A program made the translations under genes and the position numbers. A stretch of 64,000 nt of DNA, taken from Lachnospiraceae bacterium. GTDB lineage: Bacteria > Bacillota > Clostridia > Lachnospirales > Lachnospiraceae. How positions within the stretch are numbered: the stretch's first letter is position 1; every line of letters starts with the position of its first letter. Positions 35,955 through 44,219 of this stretch are shown here, in pieces. The stretch covers positions 186,001 to 250,000 of the forward strand of contig JAFVHP010000034.1 of the NCBI GenBank assembly GCA_017474455.1, read 5' to 3'. Under the pieces are notes generated by a model that was not told where the DNA came from, ran no database searches, and was given only the letters and a program-made list of their open reading frames with translations.

Positions 35955-35996
35955 CTACATTTATTGATGCTTTGAAAGGACAGGATACTGGCTGCA

Positions 35997-37967
35997 ATGA
36001 TTCTTGCTTGTCATCATATATCAAAATCTTTTCTCGAAGTACCGGTGTTAAAGGACGTCACATTTCATCTTGAAAAGGGTGACCGGGCCGCGCTGGTAGG
36101 CATAAACGGCGCCGGGAAAACAACTCTGCTGAAGATCATCACCGGTGAAACGGAGCCTGACGAAGGAAGCGTCTCATTTGCAAAGGACACTTCCCTGGGT
36201 TACCTTGCCCAGGACCAGGGACTGACATCCGACCATACGGTAGAGGAAGAACTGCTGGATTCCTGCAGGCAGCTTTTGTCCATGGAAGAAGAAATAGCCG
36301 CATATGAATCAAAGATGCAGACTGTTTCCGAAAGTGCTCTTCCAGCCCTGATGGATGCGTATCATTCCCTGCTGGATACTTTCACTGCCGCCGGGGGATA
36401 TTCATTCCGCTCCGAGATCCGCGGCATCCTGACCGGCCTCGGCTTTACCAGGCAGGAATGGGACAAACCGGTCAACACGCTCTCCGGCGGGCAGAAAACA
36501 AGAGTCGCGCTGGGAAAGCTCCTTATAGGGAAACCCGACATTATCATACTCGACGAACCTACCAACCACCTTGACATAGATTCGATAAAATTCCTGGAAT
36601 CTTTTATCTCTTCCTATAAAGGTACCGTCCTGATCGTATCCCATGACAGATATTTCCTTGACCGCACCGTCAACTGCGTGATCGAGCTGGATGCCACAAA
36701 GGGTACTTTTTTCAACGGCAATTACTCTGCCTATGCGGAAAAGAAAAAGGCGCTCCTTGAAGAGCAGAAAAAAGCCTATCTGAATAACCAGCAGCAGATA
36801 AAGCACCAGGAAGAAGTGATCGCGAAACTCAAGAGCTTCAACAGGGAAAAATCCATAAAAAGGGCGGAAAGCCGTGAAAAGATGCTCCAGAAGATGACTG
36901 TCGTAGAAAAACCGTTCCGGATCAGGGACGACATGCATCTTTCGTTCGTACCGCGCATAGAGAGCGGCCGGGACGTCATGCATGTGGAAAACCTTGCTAA
37001 ATCATTCGGCAGCAACCACCTCTTTGGCGGCGTGACTTTTGATGTCAGGCGGGGCGAGCATATTGCCCTCATCGGTAAGAACGGGACCGGAAAGACGACC
37101 ATGCTCAAGATCCTGAATGAAATGCTTCCTGCAGATGAGGGCTTTTTCAGACTGGGCACGAATGTTTTTACGGGTTACTATGACCAGGCGCAGGAAGTGC
37201 TCGAACCGGACAACACCGCTTTTGAAGAGATATCCGACGTCTATCCGAACATGACAAATACCGAGATCCGCAATCTCCTCGCCTCATTTCTATTTACCGG
37301 CGACGATGTCTTCAAACTCATCCGGTCGCTTTCGGGCGGGGAAAAAGGCAGGCTTTCACTGGCAAAGCTGATGCTTTCCGGCTCCAATTTCCTGCTTCTG
37401 GATGAACCTACGAACCACCTGGACATCATTTCAAAGGAGATACTGGAGCAGGCGCTGAATTCTTTTGAGGGTACAGTCCTTTACGTTTCCCACGACCGCT
37501 ATTTTATCAACCGGACGGCCAGCAGGATCCTCAGACTGGATGAAAACGGCCTCTTCGACTTCATGGGACATCCTTCCGAAGAAGTGCCGGACAGATATAT
37601 CGGCAATTATGACTATTACATCGACGAAATGGCAAAGCTCGCTGCGGCGGACGCGGAGGCCGGGTCTGTAACGGCATCTTCTGCCGCCGGCCGCGGACCG
37701 GGTGCTCTCACCCAGGGCACATCCGCCGAGGAAGACTGGAGATCACAGAAGGAAAAACAGGCAAAACTGCGCAAAGCAGCATCCGATCTCAAAAAATGCG
37801 AGGATGACATCGAAAAGGCAGAAAGCCGGATCGCTGAACTTGAAGAGCTGATGTCCCTGCCGGAGAATTATTCCGACCATGAAAAGCTGGCTATATACAA
37901 TGCGGAATATGAAGAAGTCAAAGGCCGGCTCGAAACACTGTATAAAAAATGGGAAGAACTGGCCTGA
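35997..37967 (+). CDS. ABC-F family ATPase (ribosome-associated)
   Basis: A 656-residue protein with two ABC domains and no membrane segment, so a translation factor of the ABC-F class rather than a transporter. Domain 1: Walker A GINGAGKTT near 35, signature LSGGQKTRVALG, Walker B ILDEPTNHLD. The interdomain linker (about 235-320) is charged and helical and would contact the P-site tRNA. Domain 2: GKNGTGKTT, LSGGEKGRLSLA, LLDEPTNHLD. A C-terminal coiled coil (about 585-655) follows an Ala/Gly linker. It resembles the YdiF/Uup group; drug resistance is possible but not indicated. The ribosome-binding site before the ATG is weak. Confidence 0.92.
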   Translation: MILACHHISKSFLEVPVLKDVTFHLEKGDRAALVGINGAGKTTLLKIITGETEPDEGSVSFAKDTSLGYLAQDQGLTSDHTVEEELLDSCRQLLSMEEEIAAYESKMQTVSESALPALMDAYHSLLDTFTAAGGYSFRSEIRGILTGLGFTRQEWDKPVNTLSGGQKTRVALGKLLIGKPDIIILDEPTNHLDIDSIKFLESFISSYKGTVLIVSHDRYFLDRTVNCVIELDATKGTFFNGNYSAYAEKKKALLEEQKKAYLNNQQQIKHQEEVIAKLKSFNREKSIKRAESREKMLQKMTVVEKPFRIRDDMHLSFVPRIESGRDVMHVENLAKSFGSNHLFGGVTFDVRRGEHIALIGKNGTGKTTMLKILNEMLPADEGFFRLGTNVFTGYYDQAQEVLEPDNTAFEEISDVYPNMTNTEIRNLLASFLFTGDDVFKLIRSLSGGEKGRLSLAKLMLSGSNFLLLDEPTNHLDIISKEILEQALNSFEGTVLYVSHDRYFINRTASRILRLDENGLFDFMGHPSEEVPDRYIGNYDYYIDEMAKLAAADAEAGSVTASSAAGRGPGALTQGTSAEEDWRSQKEKQAKLRKAASDLKKCEDDIEKAESRIAELEELMSLPENYSDHEKLAIYNAEYEEVKGRLETLYKKWEELA

Positions 37968-38003
37968 CCGGTCCTTCCCATTCACTGTTACTCTGTATAC
38001 TGT

Positions 38004-39203
38004 TTATTCCATATTGTTCCTGACAGCGAGAATGAACTGCAGCGTGCTCAGTTTTTTGACTGAAGGCAATGTCGATATGGCGGCCAGGTCGCCTGTCATC
38101 TCTCCTCCCGCTATTGTATTCAGGACCGCGCTTTCCAGTCTGTCTGCGAAGCTTACAAGACCGGTATTCCCGTCCAGTTCCCCTCTCTTCCTTAAGGCTC
38201 CCGACCAGGCAAAGATCGTAGCTACGGAATTGGTGGACGTTTCTTCTCCCTTAAGATGCTTGTAATAATGCCGCTGAACGGTACCGTGTGCCGCTTCATA
38301 TTCGTATTTTCCGTCCGGGGATACCAGGACGGATGTCATCATGGCCAGTGAACCGAATGCAGTCGCCATCATGTCGCTCATAACATCGCCGTCATAATTC
38401 TTAAGCGCCCAGACGAAGCCGCCTTCCGACCGGATGACCCTGGCCACGGCATCGTCGATCAGCGTATAAAAATACGTATTCCCGTTCTGCTCGAACTTTT
38501 CCCTGAATTCCTCTTCATAGATCTTTTCAAAGACAGTCTTGAATCTGTCATCATAGACTTTTGAAATGGTATCTTTCGTCGAAAACCAGAGGTCCTGCTT
38601 CTGCTCCAGGGCGTATGTCATGCATGCCCTGGCGAAGCTTTCAATGGAAGCATCGAGGTTATGGATCCCCTGGACTATGCCCGGTCCATCGAACTCATGG
38701 ATAAGATTCCTGGTCTCGTTCCCGTTCTCATCGGTAAAAACGATCTCCGCCTTTCCGGGTCCTTCGATCCTCATTTCGGAATTCTTGTATACGTCGCCGT
38801 AGGCATGCCTGGCCATCGTGATCGGCTTCTTCCATGTCCTGACATAGGGATCGATGCCGCTCACCAGTATCGGTGCCCTGAAGACCGTTCCGTCCATCAG
38901 TGCCCTGATCGTTGCGTTGGGAGACTTATACAGCTTTTTGAGCTTATACTCTTCCATCCTGGCCCCGTTGGGCGTAATGGTGGCGCATTTTACGGCGACC
39001 CCGAGTTTTTTTGCAGCCATGGCGGCATCCACGGTGACCTGGTCATCTGTCTCGTCCCTGTGTTCGAGGCCAAGGTCATAGTATTCCGTCTTAAGGTCCA
39101 CGAACGGCAGGATAAGCTCGTCCTTTATGATCTGCCAGATCACACGGGTCATTTCATCGCCGTCCATTTCGACAACGGGCGTTGTCATCATTATCTTTTC
39201 CAT
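38004..39203 (-). CDS. icd: NADP-dependent isocitrate dehydrogenase (eukaryote-like homodimeric type)
   Basis: Oxidatively decarboxylates isocitrate to 2-oxoglutarate. The 399-residue chain resembles the eukaryotic cytosolic/mitochondrial NADP-IDH branch rather than E. coli Icd, with VVEMDGDEMTRVIW at the start, TITPNGARMEEYKLK with the substrate serine/threonine loop around 80-100, VWALKNYDGDVMSD with the metal-binding aspartates, and AAHGTVQRHYY near the NADP site. AGGAGG precedes the ATG. It is third in an operon with citrate synthase and a GntR regulator, so 2-oxoglutarate supply for glutamate is the likely role. Confidence 0.94.
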   Translation of the reverse strand: MEKIMMTTPVVEMDGDEMTRVIWQIIKDELILPFVDLKTEYYDLGLEHRDETDDQVTVDAAMAAKKLGVAVKCATITPNGARMEEYKLKKLYKSPNATIRALMDGTVFRAPILVSGIDPYVRTWKKPITMARHAYGDVYKNSEMRIEGPGKAEIVFTDENGNETRNLIHEFDGPGIVQGIHNLDASIESFARACMTYALEQKQDLWFSTKDTISKVYDDRFKTVFEKIYEEEFREKFEQNGNTYFYTLIDDAVARVIRSEGGFVWALKNYDGDVMSDMMATAFGSLAMMTSVLVSPDGKYEYEAAHGTVQRHYYKHLKGEETSTNSVATIFAWSGALRKRGELDGNTGLVSFADRLESAVLNTIAGGEMTGDLAAISTLPSVKKLSTLQFILAVRNNME

Positions 39204-39226
39204 GTAATGTCCTCCTTTTAAAGACC

Positions 39227-39919
39227 TTAAGGCTGCTTATCATACAGGTCATAAAGACCGTTTTTGACCATATTGGCATATGCACTCTTCATATGTTCAT
39301 CCGCCAGCTTTTCAGCCTGGTCGGCGTTCCTGTTCCGGATCGCTTCCATAATGGCCCTGTGTTCCTTATTGGAAGTATTCGCCCTCTCTATAGTAGAAAG
39401 CGTCCTCCTGCGGATCAGCGTCACATACTCATGGTAATCGATCAGTAGATGCTCCAGCATTTTGGAATTGCTGGCTTCGTATAGTATCCTGTGGAACTGG
39501 TTGTCCAACTCAGCCAGCTGCTCCATATGCCCCCTGCCGGCATGGAATTCCGCCAGATAAACGTTCTCTTCCAGGGCGTTCATCTGCTCTTCCGTAATAT
39601 TCTCGGCGGCTATGCGCGCACACAGTCCTTCCAGTACAGAACGGATCATATAAATATCATGAACATCCTTGGCCTGTATGCCGGTAACAAAGGCACCCCT
39701 GTTCGGTATGATCCTGACCAGTCCTTCCAGTTCCAGCTGACGCAGCGCTTCCCTGACCGGTGTTCTGGAAACACCCAGTTCTTTGCCGATCGCTACCTCT
39801 TTCAGTTCATCGTTCTCATGATACTTCCCGTCCAGGATATCATCGCGGATCTTATGAAATACCCTTCCCCTCAGGGAATACCTGTCGTCTGATCCGGCAA
39901 AAATCTCGTTTGAACTCAT
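39227..39919 (-). CDS. GntR-family (FCD-type) transcriptional regulator
   Basis: About 230 residues: an N-terminal winged helix (LKEVAIGKELGVSRTPVREALRQL, with RTPVREAL as the GntR signature, shown here in two overlapping parts: LKEVAIGKELG and VSRTPVREALRQL) and a C-terminal FCD ligand-binding domain (about 85-220) with the metal/ligand positions in DNQFHRIL and KEHRAIMEAI. The FCD ligand is often a carboxylic acid. The start ATG at 39919 overlaps the citrate synthase stop (TGATG). It lies inside the citrate synthase-isocitrate dehydrogenase operon, so it probably controls it, perhaps in response to citrate or 2-oxoglutarate; the palindrome at 41407-41414 is a candidate operator. Confidence 0.92.
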   Translation of the reverse strand: MSSNEIFAGSDDRYSLRGRVFHKIRDDILDGKYHENDELKEVAIGKELGVSRTPVREALRQLELEGLVRIIPNRGAFVTGIQAKDVHDIYMIRSVLEGLCARIAAENITEEQMNALEENVYLAEFHAGRGHMEQLAELDNQFHRILYEASNSKMLEHLLIDYHEYVTLIRRRTLSTIERANTSNKEHRAIMEAIRNRNADQAEKLADEHMKSAYANMVKNGLYDLYDKQP

Positions 39920-41331
39920 CACTTTCCACCATCCGCGATCGAAGGTCTGATCTTCATCGCCATTGCACGCAGTTCGTCATCAGACATGACAGTGACCCTG
40001 CCTGCCTCATACTGCCTGTCGACCTCCTCTTTCATGATCCTTACGATCTCATCGGACTTGCTGATCATAGCATCGCCTTTGAGGCGGAAGCTCTTGTTTA
40101 ACCAGAGTGCGATGCCGGCTGTGCCTGAAGTATTGGAGACCGCGGAAACAGGCGGCCTGTCGAGGAATTTGCCTGTATCGAATATATTGTAGATCTCTTC
40201 GTTCTTTAACAGCCCGTCAGCGTGGATACCTGCACGGGTAACATTAAAGTTCCTGCCGACAAAAGGAGTCCTGTCCGGAATATGGTATCCGATCACATCT
40301 TCATAGTATTCCGCGAGTTCGGTTATGACCGTCGTATCCATCCCGTTCAGTGTCCCTTTCAGCTGGGCATACTCAAATACCATGGCTTCCAGAGGAGTGT
40401 TGCCCGTACGTTCGCCTATTCCGAACAGGGATGCGTTAACGCCGCAGCAGCCGTACAGCCATGCTGTGGTCGAATTGGATACTGCCTTGTAAAAATCATT
40501 ATGTCCGTGCCATTCAAGGTTTTCATGCGGGACTCCGGCATGTGTATAAAGTGCATAGATAATACCGGGTACAGATCTCGGTATGACTGCCCCGGGATAA
40601 TTGACCCCGTAACCCATCGTATCGCACGCCCTGATCTTGACCGGTATTCCGTAACTCTCCTGCAGCTTCATCAATTCTCTTGCAAAAGGAACGACAAAAC
40701 CGTAAATGTCCGCCCTGGTGATGTCTTCGAGATGGCACCGTACACTGATACCTTCTTCCAGACAGTCCTTAACGACAGCCAGATAATGATCCATCGCCTC
40801 TCGCCTGGTCATCTTCAGTTTCAGGAAGATATGATAATCGGAACAGGATACCAGTATTCCCGTTTCCTTCATGCCTATTTCCTTGACCAGCTTGAAATCT
40901 TCTTTACTGGCACGGATCCAGCTCGTAACTTCCGGAAATTCGTATCCCTTTTCCATGCACTGGACGACAGCGTCACGGTCTTTTTTATCATACAGGAAAA
41001 ACTCACAGGCCCTGATCATGCCGTTGGGCCCGCCAAGCCTGTGAAAAGCGTCGTAGATATGCACCATCTGCTCGGTCGTATAAGGTGCCCTGGACTGCTG
41101 TCCGTCACGGAACGTCGTATCCGTGATCCAGATATCCTTAGGCATATTATGGGGCACTGTTCGGTCGTTGAACGGGATCATCGGGATCTCGTCATACGGA
41201 AACATATTTCTGAAAACGTTCGGCTTTTTGACATCATCCAGAATATAGATATGTTCCTCGATCTGAAGCAGATTATTGCTGTTGTTCATTGAGACCGGCC
41301 GGTTCTCAAAGGTTTCAAACCCTTCAGGCAT
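39919..41331 (-). CDS. probable (Re)-citrate synthase (homocitrate/isopropylmalate synthase family)
   Basis: A 470-residue HMGL-like acyl-CoA lyase/synthase. Motifs: the metal and substrate loop DTTFRDGQQSRAPYT near 90, the second metal site EWHGHNDFYKAV near 293, and GIGERTGNTPLEAMVFEYAQ. The family also contains isopropylmalate and homocitrate synthases. Two things favour Re-type citrate synthase: the long N-terminal region before the barrel, which I recall from the clostridial citrate-forming group, and the position in one operon with isocitrate dehydrogenase and no leu genes. It would make citrate from oxaloacetate and acetyl-CoA. AGGAGG precedes the start, and a strong promoter lies at 41405-41433. 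Confidence 0.75.
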   Translation of the reverse strand: MPEGFETFENRPVSMNNSNNLLQIEEHIYILDDVKKPNVFRNMFPYDEIPMIPFNDRTVPHNMPKDIWITDTTFRDGQQSRAPYTTEQMVHIYDAFHRLGGPNGMIRACEFFLYDKKDRDAVVQCMEKGYEFPEVTSWIRASKEDFKLVKEIGMKETGILVSCSDYHIFLKLKMTRREAMDHYLAVVKDCLEEGISVRCHLEDITRADIYGFVVPFARELMKLQESYGIPVKIRACDTMGYGVNYPGAVIPRSVPGIIYALYTHAGVPHENLEWHGHNDFYKAVSNSTTAWLYGCCGVNASLFGIGERTGNTPLEAMVFEYAQLKGTLNGMDTTVITELAEYYEDVIGYHIPDRTPFVGRNFNVTRAGIHADGLLKNEEIYNIFDTGKFLDRPPVSAVSNTSGTAGIALWLNKSFRLKGDAMISKSDEIVRIMKEEVDRQYEAGRVTVMSDDELRAMAMKIRPSIADGGK

Positions 41332-41404
41332 GCTGACTGCCTCCTTTCACCTGATCATCAGTACTGTCGTGCAAGATCAATGCCGATCATTGCAGACTTG
41401 TATT

Positions 41405-41433
41405 ATTGTATACATTTGTGCATGTGCTGTCAA
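41405..41433 (-). promoter_or_regulatory. promoter of the citrate synthase-gntR-icd operon
   Basis: On the minus strand a perfect TTGACA (41433-41428), a 17-base spacer and TACAAT (41410-41405). The -35 box lies inside repeat copy A, and the -10 box overlaps the TGTATACA palindrome. Confidence 0.8.
41407..41414. promoter_or_regulatory. candidate operator for the GntR regulator
   Basis: TGTATACA is a perfect 8-bp palindrome within ATTGTATACATT. It overlaps the -10 box, where binding would block RNA polymerase. GntR/FCD regulators often bind such short A/T-rich palindromes. Inference from position and symmetry. Confidence 0.45.
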
Positions 41434-41470
41434 CAACCCCGGCGTCAGCACGCCGGGGTTCTCGTCCCGC
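41423..41470. repeat. 48-bp hairpin repeat, copy A
   Basis: Starts TGTGCTGTCAACAACCCC and ends CTCGTCCCGC. The core is an 11-bp perfect stem (AACCCCGGCGT/ACGCCGGGGTT) with a 4-base loop. It matches copy B at 41513 with one mismatch in the loop. Its left end provides the -35 box of the citrate synthase promoter. Its right arm also forms a second 9-bp hairpin (41462-41484: TCGTCCCGC/GCGGGACGA). Confidence 0.9.
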
Positions 41471-41512
41471 CATCAGCGGGACGATCGAAATGATCTACAC
41501 GACAGCTTCTGT

Positions 41513-41560
41513 TGTGCTGTCAACAACCCCGGCGTCTGCACGCCGGGGTTCTCGTCCCGC
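41513..41560. repeat. 48-bp hairpin repeat, copy B
   Basis: Direct repeat of copy A with a 90-base period and one substitution. It contains the same TTGACA on the minus strand, but no good -10 box follows at 17 bases. The 42 bases between the copies show no gene. Confidence 0.9.
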
Positions 41561-41571
41561 TGACTCATAAC

Positions 41572-41602
41572 AAAAAAGGAACGCCTGCGCGTTCCTTTTT
41601 TT
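41572..41602. terminator. Rho-independent terminator after leuS
   Basis: AAAAAAGGAACGC and GCGTTCCTTTTTT flank a CTGC loop. The structure is symmetric and can work in both directions; on the minus strand it lies just behind the leuS stop. Confidence 0.9.
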
Positions 41603-41634
41603 ACTGGCTATATAGAATTCTGTACAGCTGTCTG

Positions 41635-44052
41635 TCAGCCTTTTACGACGATGTTGACTATCCTGCCCGGCACATAGATCTCTTTAACGACCGTGCCCTG
41701 GAGCCTGTCTCCCAACAGTTCTTTCGCCCTTGCGACGGCTTCGTCCCTGTCGATATCCACCGGCAGCATGAGCCTGTCTTTGACCTTGCCGTTGATCTGG
41801 ACAGCCACTTCCTTTTCATCGTCCTTCATGGCTTCCTTATCCGCTTCCGGCCATTTTTCATGGAATACGGAATCGGTACCGCCGAGCCGCTGCCAGAGTT
41901 CTTCCGACACATGGGGAGCAAACGGTGCAAGCAGCTTAACGGCAGTCTTCAGTGTTTCTTTATCGACACCGCCGGCTCTCGTGAGCTCGACCATCTTGTT
42001 GTTATATTCCATAAATCCCGAAATAACGGTGTTCAGGCTGAACCCGTCCAGCCTTGTGGTTATGTCGTGGACCATCTGGTTCCTGAGCTTCAGAAGTTCC
42101 GGCGTGACCGCGACATCTTTTTCCGCATTATCCAGGACCATGGTCCAGAACCTTGAAATAAAGCGGTAAACGCCGTCGATGCCCCTGTCATCCCATTCCG
42201 CGTCCTGCTCGGGCGGACCGACGAAAAGCTCATACATCCTGAGCGAATCACAGCCGTAATCCCTGACAAGATCATCCGGTGAGACAACATTGCCTTTCGA
42301 CTTACTCATCTTGATGCCGTTCTTACCGTTGATCATGCCCTGGTTGAAGAGCTTTTTGAACGGTTCATCAAAATCGACCACACCGATGTCATAAAGGAAT
42401 TTTGTATAGAACCTGGAATACAGCAGGTGAAGAACTGCGTGTTCCACGCCGCCGATATACATATCCACCGGCAGGTATTTATCAGCGATCTCCCTGTTCA
42501 CAAGTTCCTTATCGTTATGGTTATCGACATATCTCAGGAAATACCATGAGGATCCCGCCCACTGCGGCATGGTATTCGTCTCACGCTTTGCAGGCGCCCC
42601 GCAGCACGGGCAGGTCGTGTTGACCCAGTCAGTCATTGCTGCAAGGGGTGACTCCCCTGTCCCTGTGGGCTGATATGACTCCACGTCCGGCAGAAGGAGC
42701 GGAAGCTGGTCTTCGGGTACCGGAACGGGTCCGCATTTCTCACAGTGAACGATCGGTATCGGCTCGCCCCAGTAACGCTGTCTGGAGAAGACCCAGTCCC
42801 TCAGTTTATAGTTTGTAGTCTTCTTTCCGAAGCCCTTCTTCTCGATCATGGAAGGCGCTTCCATTTTAAGGCTGGACGACTCAAGACCGTTCCATTCACC
42901 CGAGTTGATCACGATGCCCTCGGCTTCCGTATAAGCCTCCTGCATGTCCGGGATCTCCTTCCCGTCCTTCGCGATGACCTGGACGATGGGAAGGCCGAAT
43001 TTCTTCGCAAACGCAAAGTCCCTGTCGTCATGGGCAGGCACGCACATGATCGCGCCGGTCCCGTAATCGGAAAGAACATAATCCGAGAGCCATACGGGTG
43101 TCTTTTCACCGCTTAAGGGATTGATCGCGTAGCTTCCGGTGAAGACGCCGGTCTTTTCCTTGTTCTGTACACGGTCGACATTGGATTTATTGGCACTCTC
43201 GGCGATATAGGCTTCCACCGCTGCCCTGGTCTCATCCGTCGCAAGCTTTAAAGCCAGAGGATGTTCCGGTGCCAGTACCATAAAGGTCGCCCCGTAAAGT
43301 GTATCCGGTCTCGTCGTATAGACTGTGATCGTCTCATCCATGCCGTCTATCGGGAAATTGACCTCTGCGCCATAAGATCTTCCGATCCATTCCGTCTGCA
43401 TCTTCTTGACTTTTTCAGGCCAGTCCAGCTTATCGAGGTCTTCCAGCAGTCTGTCGGCATAGGCAGTTATCTTCAGCATCCACTGATTCAGGTTCTTCTT
43501 GGTCACTTCTGCGCCGCAGCGTTCGCACTTGCCGTTGACCACCTCTTCATTTGCAAGACCGGTCTTGCAGGAAGGGCACCAGTTGATCGGCATCTCTTTC
43601 TGATAGGCCAGGCCTTTTTTGAACATCTTTACAAAGATCCACTGTGTCCATTTATAGAACGCAGGATCTGTCGTGTTCACTTCCATATCCCAGTCGTAAA
43701 CGGCACCGATCTGTTTGATCTGTTCGCGGATATTATCAACATTTTCCTTTGTGGAAACTGAGGGATGGATCCCCATCTTGATCGCGTAATTTTCAGCCGG
43801 CAGGCCGAACGCGTCCCATCCCATGGGATGAATGACATAATGCGAGCCGTTCATCATTTTATAGCGGCTCCAGACATCCGAAATAACATATCCGCGCCAG
43901 TGTCCGACATGCAGCCCGCTTCCCGAAGGATAAGGGAACATGTCAAGACAGTAATACTTGGGCTTCTTCCCGTCATTCACGTTAACGGGATGCTCATTCC
44001 AGATATCTCTCCACTTTGCTTCAACTTCCTGATGATTAAACACCTGTGCCAT
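41635..44052 (-). CDS. leuS: leucyl-tRNA synthetase
   Basis: Charges tRNA-Leu with leucine. The 805-residue class I synthetase has the HIGH-type motif as HVGH (residues 48-51, in YPSGSGLHVGHWRGY) and KMSKS in GIKMSKSKGNVV near residue 580. A zinc-binding insertion (CPSCKTG and CERCG, near 165-190) and a second cysteine set (CEKCG, CPCCG) are present, and the CP1 editing domain lies between them with the TTRPDTLYGATF motif. The anticodon-binding end is complete. AGGAG precedes the ATG. The leader is only about 50 bases, too short for a T-box, which is often found on such genes in Firmicutes. Confidence 0.98.
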   Translation of the reverse strand: MAQVFNHQEVEAKWRDIWNEHPVNVNDGKKPKYYCLDMFPYPSGSGLHVGHWRGYVISDVWSRYKMMNGSHYVIHPMGWDAFGLPAENYAIKMGIHPSVSTKENVDNIREQIKQIGAVYDWDMEVNTTDPAFYKWTQWIFVKMFKKGLAYQKEMPINWCPSCKTGLANEEVVNGKCERCGAEVTKKNLNQWMLKITAYADRLLEDLDKLDWPEKVKKMQTEWIGRSYGAEVNFPIDGMDETITVYTTRPDTLYGATFMVLAPEHPLALKLATDETRAAVEAYIAESANKSNVDRVQNKEKTGVFTGSYAINPLSGEKTPVWLSDYVLSDYGTGAIMCVPAHDDRDFAFAKKFGLPIVQVIAKDGKEIPDMQEAYTEAEGIVINSGEWNGLESSSLKMEAPSMIEKKGFGKKTTNYKLRDWVFSRQRYWGEPIPIVHCEKCGPVPVPEDQLPLLLPDVESYQPTGTGESPLAAMTDWVNTTCPCCGAPAKRETNTMPQWAGSSWYFLRYVDNHNDKELVNREIADKYLPVDMYIGGVEHAVLHLLYSRFYTKFLYDIGVVDFDEPFKKLFNQGMINGKNGIKMSKSKGNVVSPDDLVRDYGCDSLRMYELFVGPPEQDAEWDDRGIDGVYRFISRFWTMVLDNAEKDVAVTPELLKLRNQMVHDITTRLDGFSLNTVISGFMEYNNKMVELTRAGGVDKETLKTAVKLLAPFAPHVSEELWQRLGGTDSVFHEKWPEADKEAMKDDEKEVAVQINGKVKDRLMLPVDIDRDEAVARAKELLGDRLQGTVVKEIYVPGRIVNIVVKG

Positions 44053-44105
44053 GGAAACTCCTTGCCTGATCTATTAATCAGCTAATTTTTAACAGAATCT
44101 TTAAT

Positions 44106-44134
44106 ATTATAGAGCCGACGCTTTAAGAGGTCAA
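44106..44134 (-). promoter_or_regulatory. strong sigma-A promoter of leuS
   Basis: On the minus strand TTGACC (44134-44129), a 17-base spacer and a perfect TATAAT (44111-44106). It directly follows the terminator of the EF-G-like gene. Confidence 0.75.
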
Positions 44135-44140
44135 TCGTAC

Positions 44141-44178
44141 AACAACAAAGACCCCGGCAGCTTTATGCCGCCGGGGTC
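44141..44178 (-). terminator. Rho-independent terminator after the EF-G-like gene
   Basis: GACCCCGGC pairs with GCCGGGGTC around a partly paired loop; on the minus strand TTTGTTGTTGT follows. It separates the EF-G-like gene from leuS. Confidence 0.75.
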
Positions 44179-44219
44179 CTGAACCGGTCAGAATTTAATT
44201 GCTCTGCCCAGGCAGAGTA

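Noticed and set aside
35836-35996. Rex operator controlling rex
   Set aside because: No match to the TTGTTAA-N4-TTAACAA type palindrome was found by eye in the intergenic region.
41423-41560. Two 48-bp repeats with a 42-base spacer resembling a minimal CRISPR array
   Set aside because: Only two copies, an 11-bp perfect hairpin core, a functional -35 box inside one copy and no cas genes; a duplicated regulatory or palindromic repeat fits better.
44053-44105. T-box leader upstream of leuS
   Set aside because: The predicted leader is only about 50 bases, with no specifier loop or T-box sequence.
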